A stretch of DNA of 64,000 nucleotides from Cylicocyclus nassatus (Eukaryota > Nematoda > Chromadorea > Rhabditida > Strongylidae). Below the pieces are notes generated by a model. It worked only from the letters and a program-made list of their open reading frames with translations. It searched no databases and had not been told where the DNA came from. Location: NCBI GenBank assembly GCA_958299035.1, contig CATQJL010000316.1, positions 46,373,585 through 46,437,584 on the forward strand, given 5' to 3'. Shown in pieces: positions 24,201 to 36,200 of the stretch (position 1 is its first letter; each line of letters starts with the position of its first letter). A program made the position numbers and the translations under genes.

Positions 24201-27200
24201 CCCCCCCCCCCCCGCCCCCCCCCCTCGGTACGCCACTGATATATATATATATATATATATATTAGGTCGTTCCAAAAGTAATGTCGCTTTTTTCAAATGA
24301 ACGCTACATTTCATGGAAGCAAGCTTTCTAGGAGATCTTGGTAGCATTCGATGCAGCATTTCATCCTCTTTCTAAGAGCTATAGATTCATTGCAGAATAC
24401 TCCATGAGCTTTTAAAAAAATTACTAAAATCTCCAACCTATGCTTTTTGGAAAGGTCAAGTTTCGCAATTTTTCTAACTTTATGTAATAAATTCCGGAAG
24501 GAGTCCAAGTAATGGATGGATAGAGCAAACCCTATGGGAAACAATATCAATTTTTTCTGCTCTCCGTATCTTGTCATGATTTTTGTAGAGATTTTTCAAT
24601 AAAGTCACCGANNNNNNNNNNNNNNNNNNNNNNNNNNNNNNNNNNNNNNNNNNNNNNNNNNNNNNNNNNNNNNNNNNNNNNNNNNNNNNNNNNNNNNNNN
24701 NNNNNNNNNNNNNNNNNNNNNNNNNNNNNNNNNNNNNNNNNNNNNNNNNNNNNNNNNNNNNNNNNNNNNNNNNNNNNNNNNNNNNNNNNNNNNNNNNNNN
24801 NNNNNNNNNNNNNNNNNNNNNNNNNNNNNNNNNNNNNNNNNNNNNNNNNNNNNNNNNNNNNNNNNNNNNNNNNNNNNNNNNNNNNNNNNNNNNNNNNNNN
24901 NNNNNNNNNNNNNNNNNNNNNNNNNNNNNNNNNNNNNNNNNNNNNNNNNNNNNNNNNNNNNNNNNNNNNNNNNNNNNNNNNNNNNNNNNNNNNNNNNNNN
25001 NNNNNNNNNNNNNNNNNNNNNNNNNNNNNNNNNNNNNNNNNNNNNNNNNNNNNNNNNNNNNNNNNNNNNNNNNNNNNNNNNNNNNNNNNNNNNNNNNNNN
25101 NNNNNNNNNNNAGCTGGGGTGAAAGCAGTCGATTTGTTAATGGTGCATAGTTGCACAGGCGAAATGAGAATTAGAGCAAAACGATTCTTCAACTGGTCCA
25201 GCATTGTCGAGACCCATTTCATGTGGCTCAGCAGAATCATGGTTACTTGCTGTTAACTGTTCTATCTCACAGTTCGATCGAGATGAACTCTTGGGCGGAG
25301 GATATTACTACTACCTGGGTGAAGAAAAGAATGGAACCCAAATTGAATCGCTAAAACACTTTCTTATTAGTCAGGTGATTTTCTCCTAAAAAGTCAACAG
25401 GCGTCTTCACGATCTTGAGATGTTTAAGATTGAGCAAATTCAAAAGGATGGTGGAATGCCCACCAACATATCGAAAATTGAAAAAGATGTAGACGAAATC
25501 ATTGATTTGGAGATGAGAATGGCGGAGATCATGTACGCAGACGTGAATGACACCAAAACCGTGCGTGGTTTTCATTTGAGCGATATGCAAGAATTTATGC
25601 CAACTGTGAGTTTTAGAATTTTCGGTTCCTATAAAGTTGGTAGTTATGAATAGTATTATATTACAGATCAATTGGCAGCAATTCTTCCGTGCTGTAGCTC
25701 CTTCTGCTTCTCATTACTTCGCTTCAGATCCAGAAATTCTCATAAACGATGTTGATTATATAAAAAGGTAGCTCTGGGCAATCCTCGTTGCACTGCTAAT
25801 TCAATAAGAGGTTGCAAAGATGTAAATTTAGTATAAACAAACTTTTGCAATCAGTGGATCCTCGTATAATCACGAACTATATCTTTCTGCGGTTTTCTCG
25901 AGAATGGTTAGACGAAATGGGAGATGTATATGAAGACATTGAACAGGTAAACGAATGTGGTTCAAGTTTTTTTGTACTCTTGTCAAGGATTTCATATCAA
26001 ACCTTTCCCGATTTTAAGGTGTTTTGAAGTACAAAATTCGAATTTAGGAATTCAATGAAGTCGCACATGGGCAAGAGCAAAAAACACTCCGATGGAAGGT
26101 TTGCACTAACAGCGCTATGCATTATATGGATTATGCAACAACAGCGTTATACGTAAAAAAAGAATTGCATGAGGTTTGAAAACGATGTAAGGATTCCGCG
26201 ATTTACTATGTTAATTAAGACTACAAAGGAGGACGTACTGGAGATTGCCAAAAACCTTAAGGAAGAATTCGGCAAGAACCTAAACGCCATCGACTGGATT
26301 GATGATGAAACTAAAGTTGTAAGTTGATAGACGGAAAGAATAGGCTGCCGAACATCGTTCTACAGGAAGCTTTGAAGAAGTTGGATAAAATGCTGCTTGA
26401 GATAGCTTACCCAAAATTGGCTCTAAATATTGAAGAGCTCGACAAGTACTACGCCAGCGTAAGTAGACATCTACCACTGATTGTTTGCTAATTCGTACTT
26501 GCTTATTTTTTAGTTGGATGTGCGTGACACGGATTCGCTTAGTGAAATAATGGAAAAAATAACTGGATGGCGAATCGATGACTTTTTCAAACAATTAAGG
26601 ATGGTTTCAGATCGAATTGTATCCTTCAACCCAGCCGATGTTGATACAGTACAATACGCTCCGGAAAGCAACTCATTGCGTAAGCTCATTGCAGCTATGC
26701 GTTGTGCCTCCATATCCCAAGGCTGATTTGAGATAGAAAAATTGGAATTCCAGAAATTGCGGTCGCCATTCTTCAAACTCCCTTTTTCCATCACACGTTC
26801 CCTAGGTTGGTCTTAGTAACAAAGCTTACAAAGTTTACCACAAGAAAAACCTTAATTACTGTAAAAATCGGGTAAAGCGCAAAAACCTCATTTCAGAAAA
26901 CGGTTTTCAGCTGGCAAAGTATTAGGTTGTAACCAGGGTTAAGCGTGTTGATGCGATCCGGGACCCTCATTTGCGACCCCCCCCCCTAGATGTACTCGTC
27001 TGTACGACCCCCCTCCGCCTAGCCCCCCCCCCCCCACTTCCTTTTGCAGTAACATGCATAAACGAATGTCAATAAAAAATGCCTGCCAATGGACCTCAAT
27101 CAAAGTTGTAGTTCAGAAAAAGATAACCACTTACAAATTGAGAGACAATGCAAGTACTGCTTCACCACCCAAAAAACAAATAATTCTACGTAAATTGAGT

Positions 27201-30200
27201 TAGTAAAATTTTACAAATTGTCTATGCTTATTGTGTTTGGGAAAATATGAGTGGAAAGGACGTCATCTGACAAAGCAGAATCGATTCTGATTTGAATGGT
27301 ATTTAAGCTGTACTCTACCTATAAAAAATGAAAAAATAACAACCAAGAAAAATTCGGCGTTACGGAAAGGTTCACTTTAATCATTATAGTTAGTTATTTT
27401 AACTCCTTTTCTAGTGAAGGTTAATAAACTTTTCTGCTGCTTATAAACGTTCGGCATAATCTTTTCTCAGTCCAGTCTACCGAAAGATATAGACCATGGT
27501 TCTGGAGATTGGAACGTTTTAGACTTTATTGATAGTCCCGTGTTCTATTCCCGTATGTGAAAATATTTCTTTGCAAGGAGAAAAAACGATCTCTTTAAAG
27601 CGTAAAAAATGTTTTCGACTAAAAAGCTTATTTTCTATCTATTTCACAGATTCTGCAAAAAAACCGTTTTAGAGCCTTTAGAACGATGTCAAAAACGTGC
27701 ATGAGCACGGTACTTTGAAATTCGTAACTAAGGCCAGGGAAGGACTGATAAGCTGTAATGAATAGACTGTGTAGTATTGTGCCTGCCCAGATTATGCATG
27801 GGAAAAGTTCTAGCCACTGAGGATCAGTGAGCTCGAAAAAATCTAGATGCGACTCTCGCAAATTTAGGTGCAATCCTAAAAAGCAAAAACTAGGATTTTT
27901 GAGCTCGAAGTTTTGTAACACACCGGAGAAGTTATGAAACAGTCTAAAATTTTTTATGATAGAAAGTAGGAGGATGGCCTCGTGATACAGCAAAATTGCA
28001 GCCAGCAGCCCTCCATAGCGGCGAAAAAATTTAGATGCTACCCAGATACGACCCCCCCCCCCTTTTCATTTTTTGTTGCCATATATAAAATTTTGAAAAA
28101 TCCACAGGCTATGAAATATAACCAGATTTTGCACAACTGTAGCAGAGCATCTCCAAAATACAGGTAAACTGTATGGGCCATTGAAAGACTTAACAAAAAA
28201 GTTTCAAAATTTATTGATGGTCATCGCTGGTAAGGATGAGCGCTTTTGTCGAGAGCCCACACAGTGATGCTTCGGAACGATTTTTGAGCCAATTGGTACA
28301 TTTAACGCTTGTCACACATACATGCCTAGTGTTTGAGCTTCTGAAAGTGCCTTTGGAATCTTCGGGCATACTTGTGGCCAGCAAGTTTGATCCCCATCTG
28401 CGACACCTTTTTGCAGAGAGAAAAAGGCTGCTTATTAACGAGCAGGGAATGTTTGCGACTGACAAGGGATGGATGCTCAGTCGAAGTGGCCTTTTGCGAC
28501 AATGTGTATACCATGTTGGAGGGCGTAAAATGTTGGTTCCAAATCTGTTCTCCTTATCTGCGGCGCTTTCCTGGACGAGGAGTTATGAGCGTTCGAAGGT
28601 GCAAAAAAATGAATGTTTTTCTGGGATAAAAAAGTTGCTAAAGTTTTCCCAGCGCTTGAATGCGACAGCCGGAGTGCAGATATATCTCACCTAAGAGTAT
28701 TTATTGTATAGAGTACTGAAAATATTGTCACTGGTCCATTTAAGCGCTATGAAAAATGTTACTACTGTTTTTGTATTATTTGCACACTTGATTTTTTCTC
28801 CAATAAACGCTCATAGCTTCTCGTGCAGAAACGCACCGCAGATAAGGAAGACAGATTTGGAATCAGCGTTTTATATTCTCTAGCATGTTATACAACTCAT
28901 CTCAAAAGGCCACTTCGACCAACCATCCTTTCCTTGTGAGAGGCTTATTTCCTACATTCCACACATTTCTAATTTGGATCACCCTCTCTTACGCCCCCCC
29001 CCCCCTCACCGCCGGTGGCCTCTTTACGACTCCCCGTTGCGACAGTCGCATCACACTCTTGACCCTGGTTGTAAGGAGTTAATGCAGGTTTCACACCTCT
29101 TTTTCAAAGTGTTGGTTCAAAACAAAATTCCATTGTTTTAGAAAACTATGCATACCTACTGAAAGCACTCTTCTTCTAGTTTCCTAGGCACGCTTTCGTT
29201 TCAGGAGGACTGTATTCATTTTGAAGTCACGTGCTTTTGAGATCAAGAGACTAAACCTCAAAATTTTTTCCGTTTACACCCTTTGCTCTAAATCCATCGC
29301 GAAAAGACGAAATTTTTCGCAAACTGGCGTAGTGTTTTTATGTAACCTGTGCTACAAAATGCATATTGGAGCAAATTTCTCGAAAGTTTGTGGACTCAGA
29401 AATTTTATTCCAAACCCAAACAAGCGATGCTATCATTCTGCGGCGTATAAAATTCCTAAATGCAAAGCAACTGCGGAGCTCTCGCGTGCGCAGAAAGAAT
29501 AGACTTACTACACATGGGAGCAAAAATCCGAGAGCTGTTGTTTTCTTCAGCGGTGAGAAAATTCAAATAACAGCAAATAAAGCATCTTTTCGTCTTTTGA
29601 GAGCACTTATGAAGTATGAGTGATTACAAATTTTTTGCAATATTTTTTAGCAAAATTTTTTTCGTGAAAACCAACTTTAACGCTGCTGCGCAATCGACTA
29701 TTATCTGCACAATGAATGAAGTTTATACCATTCTACTACATTTTATAGTGAGTTGTGGTCTCTCAAACTGAAGGTTTCTCAGAAAACCTTTGACAGTCTT
29801 CGGGCTATGAAATTTTTCTCAGTAAGGCTACAACGATGGTAGTGCGTGTTGAACTGCCAAAGGTTTGCTGGTTGCAGCAAAACGTATTGAAAACGGATAG
29901 ACTATTTTTGTCAAAAGTTATAGTAATCCAAACTCAAAATTTGAAAAACCTGCATTTATTTTGTTACAACCTAATACTAAGATAAAATGCTGAGATAGAT
30001 GCTCATAAAAAACTTTTGCGGGAAAGAACACTTCATCCACATCCACTACCCAACAAAAAGTGCTCTTGACAGCAATTTAAGGTAGCGAACATCTCAGACA
30101 ATCACAGGCTCTCAGCCGGCAGCCACAAAGCCACCGCGAAAACCCACCAAAAGCGCGGTGGCCTCATCGCCTCACTGTCGCTTCCCGCTGAGAACTGGCA

Positions 30201-33200
30201 GCGAGCGGGCTGCTATAAAGCCTTCAGCGCGAAGCGAAACCGTCGCTTTCGCTTCGCGCTGAAGGCTTTATAGCAGCCCGCTCGCTGCCAGTTCTCAGCG
30301 GGAAGCGACAGTGAGGCGATGAGGCCACCGCGCTTTTGGTGGGTTTTCGCGGTGGCTTTGTGGCTGCCGGCTGAGAGCCTGTGATTGTCTGAGATGGTAT
30401 ATTATAAGCGTGCTCCTTTAAAGTTTTAGAGCTTATATTTACACGCAAGAATCTCCTTTTCGCCGTCATTGAAAGCGAAATCATATTCCGTAAAGTAAGT
30501 AATGCATAATGAGCATGTTGAAGAAATTTCATATTTAAAACTATAAATGAACTTGAGCCATTACATTGTGAAGTTCGAATAGGGCCACGTATACATAGAA
30601 GGTTGAAACAAGATATCGATCTTGAACTGTAAATTTGTTCGTATGTAAGTATGTGGTTTATAGACTCCTTTGTTTGTGAACCAATGAGGCTGAATTTTGC
30701 TCCCCTGTAAACGAGGCCAGGCGCAGAAGATAAGTACTTTTTGAGACGATTCACTGGGACCTTCAATCGATTTATTGATTTGTTACTTACATCGAGGGTT
30801 CACCAACCATTGTTGAATCATTTCCTCACATCATGTAAGTTGGGCGTTGAAGTTCATTTACATTTTCCCGCCACAAGGATCCGATGTTTCACGTCAGCAA
30901 GGAAGACGTCACATTTCGTGGCAATTTGGAGAAGGGCAGTAAGTTTCAACGCGTTTGGGGTTAAGTTGCCCAATTCCCGGGCGAGACCGGGGGCGCCGTC
31001 TAGTAGAGAATATAAAACGAAGGCTGCGAGTCGCATACAGGCTTGTAAATCACAAACGCCCAAGCGTAGCTCCGAGCAGCAGCGAGGTGCTATCGGCTTG
31101 TTAAAGCGACGTGAGCGCCTTTCAGACATGCTCTTTCAAAATTTAAGAGGAAGTTTTTGTTAAAACATACAACACTGCTCACAATATGTGCAATCCGAGA
31201 GTTCCGCGACACCTTGGGCACTTTGATGATTGGTGATCGCGCAACATTTCAACGAACGCATGACACTAGATCTTGAAAACTGCGAGATCACGCTTTACAT
31301 GCGAAATATTCACCGTTTCTAAATCCGAAAAAAGCATTGTGCATAGCTCATTAAGGCAAATCTTCCGGTATACAGCTTATCCTCGACAATCCGTTTACAA
31401 TTTCCTCAAATTATCTGCGGACGTCTCCTCGCAAGAGTGTCATGCAGCGCACTTCACACATAGAAGATTTCGGTAAGCAATTGATTACTGCTTGCAACAG
31501 TGCTGCTTCGCAAATCATCGAGGGCTGAAAAGTAGCCAGAAACTTTTTCTGATAAACATGGTAAATTTTGGAAAAAATACGCTTCAAATTCTACTCACCA
31601 TTAACCCTATACGAAGCTATCTTGCTAAACAAATTTGATTTTCGTAAGCAGCAGATGATAAACTTTATGAGCAAGTTTTCCAAGAAGTTGGGGTTATGAT
31701 GTTATGATCCTGGGATGAAGGAAAACTTCGTTTATAGAGGTTTCCGGACAGGCTATTTACGAAAATCGTGGTCTCCGTTGAGTATAGAGTAGTTCTGGCA
31801 CAGATATCGTGAGGTAGCGGTGACTAACAAGGAAAGGATGCACGATGATCGTAGCCATTTGGATTGCGATGTACATGTAAGATGCACCTCGAAACGCTGA
31901 TTCCAAACCTGTGCTCAGCATCCGCGAAACAATTTTTGAGAGAAGTTATGAACTTTTTTTTATAAAAAATTCGCGTACCTTTGGATAGTTGAAATCACCA
32001 AATTTGTTTTAAATTGCCGTTTTAAGCTACTGGAAAAAATTTCAAAAGGAGTACCATTGTATTTATATCTTAAAATCGTATCGAGCATTTGAAAAGGAAA
32101 AACTTTCTCTTGATGATTTTGACCCTCCCCAGTAGCACCATTTTATTATGAAAAAATAATCATAACTCCATCCAGGTTATCTTCGCAGGTATGGAAGACT
32201 GTATTCGAACCAGCATCAAAAGGCGCATTTTCTGATATACAAATCATCACGAACGGTTACGGTCACCAAGTATCCTTTTCCCGTAAGCCACGAACGTTCG
32301 CAAGTCTGCCTACATCTTTCGCGTATCTGTAAGAGGACTTGCCTGCCTGCCTATATGATATGGTAACTGTGTGGGCTTTTGCAACTTACTTAGTTGAATG
32401 CTGAAGCATCTTCGTGGCCAGAGTTCAGATCTTTCTAACCACCATCTTTCTATATATACTAAGTTGTCTCATAATTTTTTACCGTTTTCCTGCAACCGCC
32501 GTCTTTTCGCACCTTTCCTTCATCTGGTGTGGCTTGAATAATCATTGAACAGGGCAAAGTAAGCTCTACAAGATGGCTTTCAAAAGTCTGCCCAAATCAT
32601 ATCCACGTGAAGTTTTGAACTGAAATCTAACAGTAGTCAAAAACGAATTTTTCTGTCGTAAATCGTATCTCCACTCCAAAGTACCCAAAAAATTCCCCAT
32701 TTATTCTAGCATATGCTTGACACATCGCACATTCGATTGCACACTTTCCGAATTTTTTCCATGACTAGAATTAAAGAAAAAAATGAATGAGGCAAAATGG
32801 CAAACTCCGCCCTAGACGTCCTGAGCACCTCCCACGCATGTGATCATATAGCTCATACATATAGAAGTACGACCGTGTATTTGGATTTTTTATAGATGCC
32901 CCAGTTCTCGAGAAATGCTGTTTTTTACCCAGCACTAGTTGATTGTGCTTACCGGATTCTCTCAAGTATGATGTGCGCTGAGTGATTCTTGCAAAAAGGC
33001 ATGAGCAGAAAAATTTGAGAGAACTGAAGACGGAATTTTGAGGACATGATGTATATTAAAAGATTTGTCTTGACAAGCTGAGCGCAATCTTCTTCGAATT
33101 TAGGATAAATAAATTCCGTAGGAAGTATAGCGCTGATTGATTTGAGTAATTCATGTAATTTCGAGGAAATCGGGAATTGTCGCACCTTCCCCAGAGTCTC

Positions 33201-36200
33201 GCGATCACCGAATTGCTGCAAAAACATTTTCGGAATTGCATATTCTATGAGCGATCACCTTACAACGTTGAAAACAACAGAAGATTGACGAAAACTGATT
33301 GAAATATTAGGTTGTTGCATAAGTTCTGTCCGATTATTTGCCTCATGTTTGAAGCAGCTGTTCTAAGAGAATTTCAAATCTTATGCAATACTGTTGGTAT
33401 CATTCAAAAGTGCTTTCCTTGCGCTTTCTAACGCATATCAGATTTCAATAAATTTCTTAGTGTACGGAGATTTCAGGCCTAAAATCTCTAAGTGGCCGTG
33501 GTACGTTCTCACCCTAGAAATATGTTCTTGCGAGGAAATCTCCACAATGCGAGCTTCAAGTCAAGATCTTTCATTGACTGAGGAATAAGGGTATAGAATG
33601 CTAGTATATGCAGAAGTTCGGTTCCATGAAGAGAACGTCTTGCTAGTAAAATTTATCATCGAACATTGATCTCTGGTATAGATGTTTTACAAGCAATAAC
33701 TTTCTGCGAATAGAAGTAATCGATAAGCTCAAAGTTGGAGGTGCTAGGGCAAAGCAAGAGCTAACAGGGCCCATCCACCAGTTCCTTTTCGGCGCTCAAG
33801 TCAGTTGTAAAATTTTCATAATTCGTAAATAGGCATGCACATATGTGCTGAAGCGAGGTCAAAAAGTGGCTAATTTTTTGCTCGGTCAAAAAAATTTCTC
33901 GGCAACGCAGACCCTATGGGCTCTTTTATGTTGCATAATAATCACGAAAATTTCTCTATCCATCCATTGTTAGAAAAGATGGCTATCAATTCTCATAAGG
34001 GAGCATTACCATGTCAAAAAAGACATGTTTGCAGAAAAACGCTGTGAAGTTCTTGAGTTCTTGCTTCTTCCTCAACAAGGATTTGCGCAAGTCTTAATAT
34101 GCGTTCCATAGCCAAGGAACTGCTCAACACATAGAAACTAAGATCTTGGAGAAAAGTTGACTCTGAAAGAAGTTATGACATTTTGAACTCAAAAAATTCA
34201 AATTGGACAGAACTTATGCAACAACCTAATATAGTGCGTCTACAGTTCCTCGCGCTCGCCCACTCGCTCCTGCTGGCAGCGGGACCCAGCAAGAGGGGAC
34301 AAATGGACATCAGTAAAACGACTTCGCCTTTGCTACTATAGCTACGATTTCCCACTTGAGATTGCTACGATTTCCCACTTGAGCCCGCCAGCTGCGTAGG
34401 TTGTCGATTGGAGTGCGCTTTCTTCCTGCAAAGAAAAAGCGTCGTCGCTATTTTTGATCCTAACAAGGAGGAGAGGAGGAGTTTTGAAACCAACATGTTA
34501 GTATATATTGAACTTCAGGTGTAGAACAGATTTATGTAGAAACTCTCAAAAACTTTTGTGAAATGGAAGTTTTGCCTTCTTCAGGTGGGCATTAGGTAGA
34601 CAATTGCCTAAGTAATTCGGAAAAAAGTTGGGCAGGCACGCTCTTCATTTACGTAAATTTTTCATAATTCTCCATGCTTTGTTTCTTAGTCCCAATGAGC
34701 GTATACACCAAATCTTGTGCGATTTCGTCATCTCTGCGTTGCAAACGAGACATATTTCCATTTTTTAGTAGGGGAAAATTTTTAAAAAAGCTTACCACAA
34801 CCTTCAGTTACATAATTTTTCAATGAAACTTCTTAGTTAACCCCTGCAGGCTTGTGTCCATGTACGTATTAAGTCTCATACCATATCGTCGTCTGTGCCA
34901 ATGAGCCATTTGAATTGACATCTTTATTTACCAGTTATACAAAATTCGTGGAAAACATGCTTATTACAGCTTCCATTCACATAAGTTTTACCCTAATTTC
35001 ACGCGTACAAGGCGCGAGGTGGTCCTAGCTTTCATCGACCAGCCCGAACACGGCAAAGGACTTCGCAACCAAAGGAACCCCATACCGTGCTGCGTTTTGC
35101 CTGACGAATCGTGCGGCATAAGGATCGCTTCTTAAAACACGTTGGGGCGGCTGAGCAGCTCGATGAAAGCCAGGACCACCCCGCGCCTTGTACGCGTGAA
35201 ATTAGGGTAATTTTTCACGCTTTGTTTACACTAGCCTCTCTTCATTCGCTTACAAATTTGGTGCCATATTTTTACGCATACATTGGGAACTAATCAGGTA
35301 TGTTCTTACAAATAGCATCAGTTGAACGAAGTCGCAGATGCGGCAATTAGCGACGGCGCGGTTCGCGCGCAAACTTCAGTGTTCGCCTGAGGCAAATAAC
35401 ATGTAGAGATACGTAGAGAGCATGACCGAACCCCGCAAAAACGACATCCCCTTTGCGTTTTCACCTAAAACGATTTTCAGATTGTCATTTGTCCACCTCG
35501 TGCCGGGGTCTGGCTGGCAGGCACGGTGTGGACAATTAGGATTCACAAGGCCTTTACGTCGCATGCACAAGGTTGCAGGGCAACTGCGAAATTGTGTTTA
35601 AAAGGGTGAAAGAACTATTGATTGAAACCAATATAACACAGCATTAAAATATACTTCGCATATGTATAGCTTCCTCGTAAACTAAGCCTGCTCTGCTTTT
35701 AGAGCGTTAAACTATGGAGGTATTGGAGCTGTCATCGGGCACGAAATGACACACGGCTTTGATAATAAAGGTAATCAGGTTTTGTGCTAGCGATTAAAAA
35801 TCCATACACTTAGTCTCTTTGTTTCGCTTCAAAGTTTCTTGGTCTATTATCATAGGAAGTTTCTATGATGCTTATGGCAAAGATCGCAAATGGTGGAGTG
35901 AAGACTCAAAAGAAAAATATATGCAGCGAGCTCAATGTCTCGTCGACCAGTACGGAAAGATTGAGGTGAGCGAGCTTACTGAAGGGTTCTTTTAGCATTA
36001 ACAATTGAATTAAGATACCAGGAACTGGTCTCGAAATTGATGAACTACCAAAAAATGATCTCAAAATTGATGGTAAGTCCACTCTGGGAGAAAATATTGC
36101 TGACAACGGAGGAGTGAAGCTAGCGTATGGGGTAACTCTCTCAATCTAACTTAGTAAGCATGCATGAAATGCGTTTGTTTGGGCTTACAAAACTTATCTG

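Noticed and set aside
24605..25240. 211-residue frame
   Set aside because: Mostly N bases from the assembly gap.
25375..25400. A 19-nt intron joining exon 3 to a frame starting TCAACAGG
   Set aside because: Too short for any known nematode intron and out of phase with exon 4; a 54-nt intron to the TTTAAG acceptor keeps the frame.
28236..28694. 152-codon frame in the hAT at 26944 as a transposase
   Set aside because: No hAT motifs (no BED finger, no C-terminal dimerisation block), and part of it is one arm of an inverted repeat.
30224..30766. 180-codon minus-strand frame
   Set aside because: About a third of it is translation of the perfect palindrome arm; the rest is low-complexity intron.
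36068..36080. GGTAAG in exon 14 as a splice donor
   Set aside because: Reading through gives the conserved [10 protein letters not shown] block, so it must be exonic.
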